From NCBI GenBank assembly GCA_030039005.1, contig JASHQT010000367.1, positions 1-22,789 on the forward strand: a DNA stretch of 22,789 nucleotides. Direction: 5' to 3'. Numbering within the stretch: position 1 is the stretch's first letter; each line of letters starts with the position of its first letter. The notes under the pieces were generated by a model. The model saw only the letters and a program-made list of their open reading frames with translations, had not been told where the DNA came from and ran no database searches. Shown in pieces: positions 1 through 10,877 of the stretch. The stretch comes from Bryobacteraceae bacterium. GTDB taxonomy: Bacteria > Acidobacteriota > Terriglobia > Bryobacterales > Bryobacteraceae. A program made the translations under genes and the position numbers.

Positions 1-1695
1 ATGGCCGAAAAAGAAATCGCCGCCCGAAAAAGGATAACATTAGGAATGCCTGCCCCCGTAGGAACGCCGGACGCCGCAGCCGCGCCTATATTTCATACGT
101 CCGGCCTCATCCGGCTCACGCGCCGGCAAACCTATGCCACCATGACGGGGCTCCTGCTGGCAGTGCTGCTAGCCTCCCTTGATCAGACCATCGTCGGCAC
201 CGCCGAACCGCGCATCATCGCACAGCTTTCCGGGTTCGATCGCTATCCGTGGGTCTCCACCATGTACCTGCTCTGCTCCACGCTGGCTGTTCCCATCTTC
301 GCCAAGCTATCGGACATGTACGGCCGGAAATGGTTTTTCCTCGGCGGGTCCGTGGGCTTCGTCGTTAGCTCCGCCCTGTGCGGCGCCGCCGGGACGATGA
401 CCTTTCTCCCCATCGACGGCATGAATCAGCTCATTGTCTTCCGCGGGCTGCAAGGCATCGGCGGGGGCGTGATGATGGGCCTGGCGTTCACGATCATCGG
501 CGATATATTTTCTCCGGCCGAGCGCGGCAAGTACACGAGTTTTTTCGCGGCCACCTGGGGGCTGGCGTCCATCTTCGGCCCCACCCTCGGCGGCTGGCTC
601 ACCGATCAGGTTTCCTGGCGCTCCGTATTCTACGTCAATCTGCCGGTGGGCGCCATTGCGATCGCCATCATCTACTTTCAATTTCCGGAGCTGCATCCGG
701 AAGGCGTGATACGAAAGCTGGATTATGCGGGCATCGCCTCCTTGATCCTGTGCATCGTCCCCCTGCTCCTCGCTCTGAATTTTGCCACCGATTTCGGATG
801 GACCTCCACGCGCATCGAATCGCTGCTGGTGTTCTCCGCCGCGATGCTGGTCGCGTTCCTGTGGGCGGAGAGCAAAGCCATTGAGCCGCTGATCCCGCTC
901 ACTTTGTTCCGCGAGCCGGTGGTGAGCCTTTGCTCGGTCGCCGTGTTTTTGCTCGGGATGGGCATGTTCGGTGTCATCATTTATCTGCCGCTGTTCATGC
1001 AGGGCGTGCTCGGCGTCTCCGCCACGCAATCCGGCAATCTGCTCACGCCTCTCATGATGGGCGCCGTTGCCGGCAGCGTAGTCACCGGCCAGCTCACGCT
1101 GCGCTTGCAGAGCTATAAACTTGCCGCCGTCGTGGGATCCATTCTCGTAGCGGCGGGCATGATCCTGTTCGCGCGCATGAACGGCGCGACGCACCGCATG
1201 GATGTCGTAATTGCCATGGTCATCGGCGGGATCGGCATGGGCCTGCTGCAGCCGGTCTATACGGTCGCGGTACAAAACGTCGCGCCGCGAAAATACATGG
1301 GCGCGGCCACGGCCTCCACGGCGTTCTTCCGCTCCATCGGAAGCACGATGGGCGTGGCGATCTTCGGCAGCGTCCTGCTCACCAGCTATCATGACGACCT
1401 TGCCGCCGGAGTGCCGGCGGGCGTTTCCACGGACACACTGAAGCTGTTTTCAAATCCCCTCCGGTTAGGGCAAATGCACGACAAACTAGACGCCGCATTC
1501 GGCCATTCCGCCGCCGGCATGCATCTGCTGCGGACTCTCATGGCCAACGTGCGACTCGGCTTGCTGCACGGCCTGCAGCGCGTGTTCGTCGCCAGCGCCG
1601 TCATCATGACGCTCGCGATCGTCCTGCACGTCTTGTTGCGCGACGTTCCCCTGCGCCGCCATCACATGCCGGAGCCGGAGATCCCGGTGGGCTAG
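1..1695 (+). CDS. MFS multidrug exporter, DHA2 (EmrB/QacA) family
   Basis: Inner-membrane proton-driven exporter predicted to expel drugs or other small amphipathic molecules. The 564 residues carry a roughly 45-residue cytoplasmic N-terminus, then about 14 membrane segments, as usual for DHA2. Visible family motifs are LDQTIVGTAEPRI (residues 60-72, the D1-type motif of 14-TM exporters), AKLSDMYGRKWFF (101-113, motif A between TM2 and TM3), the RGLQGIGGG stretch (148-156) and ASIFGPTLGGWLTD (189-202, motif C of antiporters). The ATG is the first base of the window, so the true start could lie upstream; an internal ATG at 46 is also possible because the first 40 residues are poorly constrained. 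It converges on the GT-C-like gene with only 23 bases between stops and no clear hairpin. Substrate cannot be told from sequence. Confidence 0.9.
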   Translation: MAEKEIAARKRITLGMPAPVGTPDAAAAPIFHTSGLIRLTRRQTYATMTGLLLAVLLASLDQTIVGTAEPRIIAQLSGFDRYPWVSTMYLLCSTLAVPIFAKLSDMYGRKWFFLGGSVGFVVSSALCGAAGTMTFLPIDGMNQLIVFRGLQGIGGGVMMGLAFTIIGDIFSPAERGKYTSFFAATWGLASIFGPTLGGWLTDQVSWRSVFYVNLPVGAIAIAIIYFQFPELHPEGVIRKLDYAGIASLILCIVPLLLALNFATDFGWTSTRIESLLVFSAAMLVAFLWAESKAIEPLIPLTLFREPVVSLCSVAVFLLGMGMFGVIIYLPLFMQGVLGVSATQSGNLLTPLMMGAVAGSVVTGQLTLRLQSYKLAAVVGSILVAAGMILFARMNGATHRMDVVIAMVIGGIGMGLLQPVYTVAVQNVAPRKYMGAATASTAFFRSIGSTMGVAIFGSVLLTSYHDDLAAGVPAGVSTDTLKLFSNPLRLGQMHDKLDAAFGHSAAGMHLLRTLMANVRLGLLHGLQRVFVASAVIMTLAIVLHVLLRDVPLRRHHMPEPEIPVG

Positions 1696-1718
1696 CATCG
1701 CGGGACTGCGTCTTTATA

Positions 1719-3185
1719 TCAGTGTCGCCGCGCGGCGTCGATGCGCCCGGTGGCTCCGTTCCAGATGAATTCGTTTGCGCCGGGCGGCGCCGGAAATTCG
1801 TCCGTCTGAATTCGCGCCGACGGAACACCTGAATTCATCTCCACGCATTGCGGAAAGCCGTTATACAGGAACACCGTGCCGAGACGGCCCGCTGGCAGGC
1901 CGCGCACCACGATCGGTCCTGGCGTTTGCGCCGCCACACGCCCGAAATCCGTACAAATCGTGCGAACCATTTGCGACGTTTCCCGCCAGACTGTCAAATT
2001 ATGCTCCAGCATCGCGACCCCGATCGCGAGCACCAGCCCAGCCACAATCGCACCGCCGCGCTGCGGCATCCCGTCGAGTGCAACCGCCCACAGCAGCGCC
2101 CATCCCACGGTAGCTAAATACAACTCGCGCGAGCCGCCCAGCGCCGGACCAAGCAGCAGCAGATGCTGCACCGGCAGCGCCGCGGCGATCACGAATGCAA
2201 CGCACCCAGCCAGCGCGCCGCGCCGCGGTCTGGCGATCCACGCACACGCGGCCAGCACCAATGGAATCGCGGCCAACACGGCATACATAGGCCTGGACGC
2301 GGGTGCGGACCAGTTAAAGGGAAAAAGCAGAATCGCCCATTGGCGTAGCAACAGCGCCTCCACCGTGCGAACCGCATGGAAGTGTGCGCCATACCCTCCG
2401 ATTCCATGCAACGCCCAGAATCGATAGGCGATCAGCAAGGCTGCGACGATCGCCGCCAGTCCCGCAGCCTTCCAAATCCGGTGTCGCTCATCCCGGAAGA
2501 ATGAGAGGCACGCAATCAGCAGGGGCAGGCAGAACGCCGATTCCTTGCACAACATGCCTGCCATGTCAATCGCCAATCCGACAATCAGCCAGAGCCGCTC
2601 CCCCTTTGCCGCAAAACGGCAAACGCACAGCAGGCTCATGAGCACCAGCGCCGTCGCCATCAAATCGAACCGCGCGTCGATCCACGCCACGGTTTCCGCC
2701 GCCGCGCCCGTCCATGCAAACGCGAGTGCGCCCGCCAGGCTCGCAAAGCGCGCAACACCCAACTCACGGCACAGCGCATAGAGAAGGCAACTGCATAACA
2801 CGTGCAGCGCGATGCTGCTGGCGTGCCACCACACTGGATTCGCCCGCGCCCCAAGATAATTCAACCAATAAAGAAAGAAGCCCACGGGACGAAAAAATAG
2901 TCCGCGCCCGGCCACCGGCGCAAACTGATGCGCGACGGAGCCCCAAGTGAAATGCGCCGCGTCCATGATGTGCGTGTAATCGTCGTAAAGAAACGGGCTC
3001 CGCAGAATGGGTGCGAACGCCAGCGTTGCCGGCGCCGCGATCATCACCGCCGCAAACAACAATTCCTGGCCGCCAATCGAGGCAGTCTGCACCTTGCCGC
3101 GTCGGCTCCGCGCGAACAGCGCCACCACGAACGCCAGCGCGATCGAGCCCTCCACATTGAACACGGCGTGTTCGGGAACCCACAC
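1719..3185 (-). CDS. Polytopic membrane protein, GT-C glycosyltransferase-like
   Basis: Predicted integral membrane protein of 488 residues with about ten hydrophobic segments. The first loop contains [11 protein letters not shown] (residues 63-73) with an acidic pair D68-D69, followed by [26 protein letters not shown] (split around residues 99-124) and [12 protein letters not shown] (212-223). This order (acidic pair in loop 1, RP..., H..., KE...LP) resembles the lipid-sugar-dependent GT-C enzymes of the protein O-mannosyltransferase/TMTC group, although no TPR repeats follow and the C-terminus is short. The role would be transfer of a sugar from a polyprenyl-phosphate donor at the periplasmic face; this is inference. 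The start used is a GTG; a CTG seven codons upstream or an internal start are alternatives. It is transcribed divergently from the aldo/keto reductase, 32 bases apart. Confidence 0.72.
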   Translation of the reverse strand: MWVPEHAVFNVEGSIALAFVVALFARSRRGKVQTASIGGQELLFAAVMIAAPATLAFAPILRSPFLYDDYTHIMDAAHFTWGSVAHQFAPVAGRGLFFRPVGFFLYWLNYLGARANPVWWHASSIALHVLCSCLLYALCRELGVARFASLAGALAFAWTGAAAETVAWIDARFDLMATALVLMSLLCVCRFAAKGERLWLIVGLAIDMAGMLCKESAFCLPLLIACLSFFRDERHRIWKAAGLAAIVAALLIAYRFWALHGIGGYGAHFHAVRTVEALLLRQWAILLFPFNWSAPASRPMYAVLAAIPLVLAACAWIARPRRGALAGCVAFVIAAALPVQHLLLLGPALGGSRELYLATVGWALLWAVALDGMPQRGGAIVAGLVLAIGVAMLEHNLTVWRETSQMVRTICTDFGRVAAQTPGPIVVRGLPAGRLGTVFLYNGFPQCVEMNSGVPSARIQTDEFPAPPGANEFIWNGATGRIDAARRH

Positions 3186-3208
3186 GAATGCCAGTGTACG
3201 AGACCGGC

Positions 3209-3212
3209 GAGG
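3209..3212 (+). promoter_or_regulatory. Ribosome binding site deciding the aldo/keto reductase start
   Basis: GAGG lies five bases before the ATG at 3218. An in-frame ATG at 3188 would add ten residues but has no such motif and would nearly abut the divergent GTG at 3185, so 3218 is preferred. The resulting N-terminus ([20 protein letters not shown]) fits the family. Confidence 0.7.
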
Positions 3213-3217
3213 TTAAT

Positions 3218-4213
<996 letters not shown>

Positions 4214-4223
4214 GCGGACCTCC

Positions 4224-6542
4224 ATGGCAACCATTCGACGAGTCGCCGTGTTAGGCGCGGGCACCATGGGATCGCGTATCGCCGCGCATTTCGCCAACGC
4301 GGGAATCTCCGCGCTGTTGCTCGATGTCCCGGGCGATTCGAATCGCAACGCACCAGCACTCCAGGGCATTCAGAACGCGCTGAAGATGAAGCCCGCCGGA
4401 TTTTTCGTCGATGAACGCGCCGCGTTGGTCGAGGCCGGCAATTTCGAGGACGATCTCGGAAGAATCTCCGCCTGCGACTGGGTGCTCGAGGCCATTGTCG
4501 AAAATCTCGACGCCAAGCGCACGCTGTGGCGCAAGGTGGAAGCCGCGCGCAGGCCCGATGCGATTCTTTCCACGAACACCAGCGGCATTCCCCTCGCGAA
4601 AATCGCGGAAGGGTTCTCGCCGGAATTCCGCCGCCACTTCCTCGGCACGCATTTTTTCAATCCGCCGCGCTACCTGCACCTGATGGAACTGATTCCGGGT
4701 CCGGAAACGGACCCTCGCATCCTGGCTGAGGTGGAACATTTCGCCGACCGCCGACTCGGCAAAGGGGCGGTGCGCACCAAGGACACTCCCAACTTCATCG
4801 CCAACCGCATCGGCGCGTTTCTCGGCGGGACCATCGGCAAAACGATGGTCGAACAGGATTTCACCGTCGAAGAAGTGGATGCCCTCACGGGTTCGTTGAT
4901 CGGCGTGCCCAACAGCGCGAGCTTTCGCCTGCTCGACTTGGTCGGGCTGGATGTGTGGGGGTTCGTTGGAACAAATCTGTACGAACTTGTTCCCCATGAT
5001 CGCTGGCGCGAACGCTTCTTGCCGCTGGATTTCGAAAAGAAGATGATCGAGTGCAAGTGGCTGGGCGACAAGACCGGCCAGGGCTTCTACAAGCGCGTGG
5101 GGAAAGAGCGTGAGATCCTGGCGCTCAACTGGAAGACGCTGGAGTACGAGCCGCTCCGCAAGCCGCACTTTGCTTCCGTCGAAGCGGCGCGCAACATCGA
5201 GGACCTTGGCGAGCGCATCCGCACTCTGATTCGCTCCGACGACCGCGCCGGACGCTTCCTGTGGGCCGTGCTGAGCGACTACTTCCTGTATTGCGCCCGG
5301 ATGATTCCCGAAATCTCGGACCGCATCATCGAAATCGATCGGGCGATGCGCTGGGGATACGGCCACAAGTTGGGGCCGTTCGAGCTGTGGGACGCCATCG
5401 GTTTCGTCCAGGTGATCACGGGCCTGGAACTCGAGCGGCGCGCCTTGCCCTCGAGCGTCTCCGAGGCGCTTGCCCACGGCATCATTGCACTCTACCGGCC
5501 GCCAGAGCCGCGCCGCCCGGTGACGGAATATTTCGACTTCTGCTCGCAAAATTACCATTCCATCGAGCCGCGACCCGGCATCCTGATTCTGCGGGATCGC
5601 AAGCGAACCCATGGCGTGGTGAAGGAAAACCCCGGTGCCTCGCTCGTCGACCTCGGCGACGGCGTGCTGTGCATCGAATTTCACAGCAAGCTGAACACGA
5701 TCGGCGAAGACAACATCGCGATGGTCCATGCGGGTCTCGAAGAAGCCGAGCGCAATTTCGAGGCGTTGATCATCGCCAACGAAGGCGAAGCGTTCAGCGC
5801 GGGCGCCAACCTGATGCTGGTTCTGCTGGCGGCGCAGGAAGGCGAATGGGACGAGTTGAACCTGGCCGTCCAGCGCTTCCAACAGATGAACATGGCGTTG
5901 AAGTACGCGGCCAAACCCGTGGTGGCCGCGCCTTTCGGCCGCACGCTGGGCGGCGGCTGCGAGATGGTGCTGCATGCCACGCGCGCGCAAGCTTCGGCTG
6001 AAACCTACATCGGATTGGTGGAGGTGGGCGTGGGCTTGGTTCCGGCGGGCGGTGGATGCAAGGAGCTCCTCGCGCGGCTGAAAGATCCGCTTCGCATATT
6101 CGAATTGATCGGATACGCGAAGGTATCCACGAGCGCCGAAGAGGCGCAGAAACTCGGCCTGCTGCATCGTTCGGACGCGATTTCGATGAATCCCGAGCGC
6201 TTGATTTTCGACGCCAAGGCTCTGGCGCTTTCTCTCGCGCCGAACTACGCGGCGGGCAGCCCGCGCAACGATATCCAGGTGGCGGGCGATGCGGCCTACG
6301 CGCTGATGAAGCTCGGGGCCTGGTCCGCGCGCCAGGGAAATTTCATCAGCGATTACGATCTTCTGATCGGTGAAATGCTGGCGCACGTGCTGAGCGGGGG
6401 GCGCCTTGCGGGTGAACAGATGGTATCGGAGCAGTATTTGCTCGACCTGGAGCGCGAAGCGTTCTTGAGCCTGTGCGGCAATCCCAAAACGCAAGAACGG
6501 ATGCAGTATATGCTGAAGACGGGGAAACCGCTCAGAAATTAA
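4224..6542 (+). CDS. fadN: Bifunctional 3-hydroxyacyl-CoA dehydrogenase / enoyl-CoA hydratase (FadN type)
   Basis: Cytoplasmic beta-oxidation enzyme of 772 residues that hydrates 2-enoyl-CoA and oxidises the resulting 3-hydroxyacyl-CoA with NAD. The dehydrogenase half comes first: Rossmann GAGTMG at residues 11-16 and the catalytic histidine in GTHFFNPPRY (H143). A crotonase domain follows from about residue 460, with the oxyanion stretch GEAFSAGANL and both catalytic glutamates present, one in LGGGCE and one in YIGLVEVGVGLVPAGGG. This order is that of Bacillus FadN (YusL) and the reverse of E. coli FadB. A thiolase and an acyl-CoA dehydrogenase lie downstream, so the spiral is complete, but the spherulin-like gene interrupts the usual fadN-fadA adjacency. 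No strong ribosome binding site precedes the ATG; translational coupling to the reductase ten bases upstream is plausible. Confidence 0.93.
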   Translation: MATIRRVAVLGAGTMGSRIAAHFANAGISALLLDVPGDSNRNAPALQGIQNALKMKPAGFFVDERAALVEAGNFEDDLGRISACDWVLEAIVENLDAKRTLWRKVEAARRPDAILSTNTSGIPLAKIAEGFSPEFRRHFLGTHFFNPPRYLHLMELIPGPETDPRILAEVEHFADRRLGKGAVRTKDTPNFIANRIGAFLGGTIGKTMVEQDFTVEEVDALTGSLIGVPNSASFRLLDLVGLDVWGFVGTNLYELVPHDRWRERFLPLDFEKKMIECKWLGDKTGQGFYKRVGKEREILALNWKTLEYEPLRKPHFASVEAARNIEDLGERIRTLIRSDDRAGRFLWAVLSDYFLYCARMIPEISDRIIEIDRAMRWGYGHKLGPFELWDAIGFVQVITGLELERRALPSSVSEALAHGIIALYRPPEPRRPVTEYFDFCSQNYHSIEPRPGILILRDRKRTHGVVKENPGASLVDLGDGVLCIEFHSKLNTIGEDNIAMVHAGLEEAERNFEALIIANEGEAFSAGANLMLVLLAAQEGEWDELNLAVQRFQQMNMALKYAAKPVVAAPFGRTLGGGCEMVLHATRAQASAETYIGLVEVGVGLVPAGGGCKELLARLKDPLRIFELIGYAKVSTSAEEAQKLGLLHRSDAISMNPERLIFDAKALALSLAPNYAAGSPRNDIQVAGDAAYALMKLGAWSARQGNFISDYDLLIGEMLAHVLSGGRLAGEQMVSEQYLLDLEREAFLSLCGNPKTQERMQYMLKTGKPLRN

Positions 6543-6544
6543 CA

Positions 6545-6574
6545 TATAATGGCGAGTTGGTCTAGTGGAGAGGA
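6545..6574 (+). promoter_or_regulatory. TATAAT box and strong ribosome binding site ahead of the spherulin-like gene
   Basis: A perfect TATAAT occurs at 6545-6550, two bases after the stop of the preceding gene, with no recognisable -35 at the usual distance. GGAGAGGA at 6567-6574 then precedes the ATG at 6579. The motif pair suggests independent expression of the gene. The bases between also contain TTGGTCTAGTGG, which resembles a tRNA D-arm; no complete tRNA can be folded here. Confidence 0.4.
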
Positions 6575-6578
6575 TGGA

Positions 6579-7496
6579 ATGACTACTGGCATTGCCCGCT
6601 CGCTGCTTCTTGGTTTGATTGCGATGGCCGCGCTGCCTGCGCTCTGCTCGGCGGATGCATTGATTGTTCCGGCATATTTTTATCCGGGCACGGGCGGTCC
6701 CGGCGGCGTGGGAAACGGATGGGCGGCGCTGACGACGGCGGCAGCGGAAGTTCCGCTGACCGCGATTTTCAATCCTAATAGCGGGCCTCTTCCCGGGCCG
6801 GCCGATCCGAATTACGTCTCCGCGATGACCAACCTGGAGAACGCTGGAGGCAGCGTCGTCGCGTATGTTTACACCGACGACGGAAATGCATCGCTCGCGA
6901 GCGTGGAAGCGCAGATCAACACATACATTTCCCAATACGGAAGCCTGATTAATGGCTTTTATATCGACGGGATGCTGATTACGCCAAGCACTTTGTCGTA
7001 TTACCAAAGCCTGGACAGCTACATCCAGGGGTTGTCGTCGTCGTACGAAGTGATCGGCAATCCCGGACAACCGTTTCTGAATGGGGTTACGCCTTCCCAA
7101 TACCTGTCCACGGCGAATATCTTCGATATCTTCGAGGGGCCGAACACCGCGCCGAGTCCCGGCGCTCCTGGATTCAACGCCTATCCATACGGGCTGAATT
7201 GGTTTGAGAGCGACCCCAGCAACCTGTTCGACAACACGATCTACGACACGCCCGAATCTTCCCTGCTTGCGGATCTTGAACAGGCGGCCGCATTGAATGC
7301 CGGTGAGGTCTACGTAACCGATCAGGGCGCGGCGAATCCATATGGCGAGTTGCCGTCTTATTGGAATCAGGAAGTGGCCGATATCGAAGCGCTGAATGCG
7401 GTGCCGGAACCTTCTGCTACGAGCCTGATCCTTTTGCTGGGACTTGTCACGGCGCCGGTAGCAGTAGTCATGCACCGGCGGCAGCGCAAGAGTTAA
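6579..7496 (+). CDS. Secreted spherulin-4-like (GH135-related) protein with PEP-CTERM anchor
   Basis: Exported 305-residue protein. Residues 1-25 form a signal peptide (cut near LCSA/D). The body matches the spherulin-4 pattern: VPAYFYPG (30-37), a tryptophan at 48, FNPNSGP (64-70), DPNYVSAMTNL (76-86), VAYVYTD (94-100), INGFYIDGM (124-132), NPGQPF (161-166) and NIFDIFEG (180-187). Fungal Sph3, a spherulin-4 protein founding GH135, cleaves a galactosamine-containing polysaccharide. Its acidic DE pair appears here as D130-G131, while E186 is kept, so catalysis may be lost or changed. The tail, VPEP at 275-278, a hydrophobic helix and RRQRK, is a PEP-CTERM sorting signal for exosortase; no exosortase gene is in the window. 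The start is set by GGAGAGGA; an in-frame ATG at 6549 lacks one. Its place between two beta-oxidation genes is odd. Confidence 0.8.
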   Translation: MTTGIARSLLLGLIAMAALPALCSADALIVPAYFYPGTGGPGGVGNGWAALTTAAAEVPLTAIFNPNSGPLPGPADPNYVSAMTNLENAGGSVVAYVYTDDGNASLASVEAQINTYISQYGSLINGFYIDGMLITPSTLSYYQSLDSYIQGLSSSYEVIGNPGQPFLNGVTPSQYLSTANIFDIFEGPNTAPSPGAPGFNAYPYGLNWFESDPSNLFDNTIYDTPESSLLADLEQAAALNAGEVYVTDQGAANPYGELPSYWNQEVADIEALNAVPEPSATSLILLLGLVTAPVAVVMHRRQRKS

Positions 7497-7508
7497 CGCG
7501 GGCGTTCG

Positions 7509-8735
<1,227 letters not shown>

Positions 8736-10437
8736 AGGCGGCTCGTTTCTGATCGAGCAGTCCGCGCCTGAAGACGTTTTTTCGCCGGAGGACTTTACCG
8801 ACGAGCATCGCGCCATCGCGCGCACCACCGAGGAATTCTGGATCAAGGAGATCGCGCCACATGTCGAAGCGATCCAGCATCAGGACCCGGGCGTCGCCGT
8901 CAGGGTGCTGCGCAAGGCGGGCGAACTCGGCCTTACTTCGGTTCATATTCCTGAAATGTACGGCGGCATGGAGATGGATCTCACCTCGGCCATGCTGGTG
9001 GCGGAGGGAATCGCCAAAGACGGCTCGTACGCGGCCTGGCATGGCGGGCAAAGCGGGATCGGCGCGCTGCCGTTGTTGCTGTTCGGCACCGAAGAGCAGA
9101 AGCAGCGCTATCTTCGGCGCGTGGCCAGCGCTGAGCTCGTCGCCGCTTACGCGCTGAGCGAACCGCAGGCCGGATCGGACGCCTTGGGCATCCGCACGCG
9201 CGCGGACTTGAGCCCGGACGGCAAGCATTACATTTTGAACGGGCAAAAAATGTGGATCACGAACGGGGGCGCGGCCGATCTGTTCACCATCTTCGCCAAA
9301 GTGGATGGCGAAAAGTTTACAGCGTTTCTGGTGGAGCGCAAGTTTCCGGGTCTTTCTTCCGGCGCCGAGGAAAAGAAGATGGGCATCAAGGGCAGCTCGA
9401 CGACGGCCATCTATCTGGATAATGTTCCGGTGCCGGTGGAAAATGTTTTGGGCGAAACCGGCCGCGGCCACATCATCGCGTTCAACATTTTGAATATCGG
9501 CCGACTGAAGCTGGGTGCCTTCGCCTGCGGGGGCGCGAAGGAAGTGCTGCGCGTTTCGCTGAAGTACGCGCGGGAGCGCATCGCGTTCGGCAAGCCGATC
9601 GCCGAATTCGGCATGATCCAGCACAAACTGGCCGAAATGGCCATCCGGATCTTCGCCACCGAGTCGGCCACGTATCGCGTGGTCGGCCTGATCGACGGTG
9701 AGCTCGCGGAGCAGGGCGAATTGAAAGCCGTGGAAGAGTTCGCCGCGGAGTGCTCGTACATCAAGATCTTCGCCTCGGAGATGCTCGATTATGTGACCGA
9801 TGAAGGAGTCCAGATCCACGGCGGCTATGGTTTCCATCAGGACTATATCGTGGAGCGGGCGTATCGCGACTCGCGCATCAATCGTATTTTCGAGGGAACA
9901 AACGAAATCAATCGTCTGCTGGCGACGGGAATGCTGCTGAAGCGTGCGCAGCGCGGACAACTGCCGCTGGTGGAAGCCGTCAAGAAGTTGCAGGCCGAGA
10001 TTCTGAGCGGGCCAACGTTGACTACCGGTTCGAATGAAAATGTGCGGCTGGTGGAAAACGCGAAGAAAACCGCGCTGTTCGTGATCGGAGTCGCGTACCA
10101 GAAGTTCGGCGCCGCGCTTGAAGAGCTGCAGGAAGTGCTGGCTTCAATTACCGATATCGCGATGAATGCGTTCGCGATGGAATCGGTGTATTTGCGGGCG
10201 CAGAAAATGCCGGCGGCGGATATTTGCGACGTGTTTCTGTGCGAAGCCATGGAGACGATCGAGAGCGCGGCGCGGAACGTGTTGGCCGCTGCATCGGAAG
10301 GCGACACTCTACGGACGAATCTCGCGGTGCTGAAGCGCTTCACTAAGTTTGAGCCGGTGAATGCGATCGCGGCACGGCGGCGTATCGCGAAACGTCTGAT
10401 CGAATCCGGCCGCTATATGGTGTAGTGACATCTCTCG

Positions 10438-10872
10438 GTGCGACTCATTATCACGGTTGGGTTGCCGGGATCGGGCAAATCGACCTACCTTGCGCGGCTG
10501 GGCGTGAACGCGATTTCTTCCGACGAAGTGCGGCGCCTGATCGCCGACAATCCGCACGATCAGACGATGAACGCGCGGATTTTCCGGGTGATTCGTTACT
10601 TGGTCCGGCAGCGCATCGCCGCCGGGCGTCTGGTTACTTATGTGGACGCGACGCACTTGCAACCCTGGGAACGCGCGCCATACATCCTGCTAGCGCAACG
10701 CTACGGCTGCCGCTTGGATGCTCTGTTTTTCGACGTGCCAGTCGAAATTTGCATCGCCCGCAATGGAGCGCGGGACCGCATAGTTCCGGAAGAAGCCATC
10801 CGGAAAATGGCCGGGCAGATGATCGCGCCATCCCTTGACGAGGGATTCGGCGAGATCACCGTGATCTGCTAG
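10438..10872 (+). CDS. Small P-loop kinase, polynucleotide-kinase-like (AAA_33)
   Basis: Cytoplasmic ATP-binding protein of 144 residues. Walker A is GLPGSGKST (8-16). ISSDEVRR (26-33) matches the position of the catalytic Asp/Arg in T4 polynucleotide kinase-like proteins, DATH (70-73) the Walker B-like strand, and the R-N-x-x-R-D-R cluster around 108-114 the mobile lid. Together these indicate phosphoryl transfer to a nucleic acid 5'-end, a nucleotide or another small hydroxyl compound; the sequence does not choose between them. The start is GTG, 12 bases after the acyl-CoA dehydrogenase stop, so it is the apparent last gene of the beta-oxidation run. It converges on the esterase gene with five bases between the stops. 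A link to lipid metabolism is not evident. Confidence 0.8.
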   Translation: MRLIITVGLPGSGKSTYLARLGVNAISSDEVRRLIADNPHDQTMNARIFRVIRYLVRQRIAAGRLVTYVDATHLQPWERAPYILLAQRYGCRLDALFFDVPVEICIARNGARDRIVPEEAIRKMAGQMIAPSLDEGFGEITVIC

Positions 10873-10877
10873 AGCCG

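Noticed and set aside
307..1392. 361-codon minus-strand open frame inside the exporter gene
   Set aside because: Composition is Asp/His/Arg-rich and lacks domains; the + frame is an intact MFS protein.
6552..6578. tRNA-Glu-like 5' half (GGCGAGT then TTGGTCTAGTGG...AGGA)
   Set aside because: The D-arm resemblance is good, but no anticodon stem, T arm or matching acceptor strand follows. It may be a chance match or a worn remnant; the bases also serve as the ribosome binding region of the next gene.
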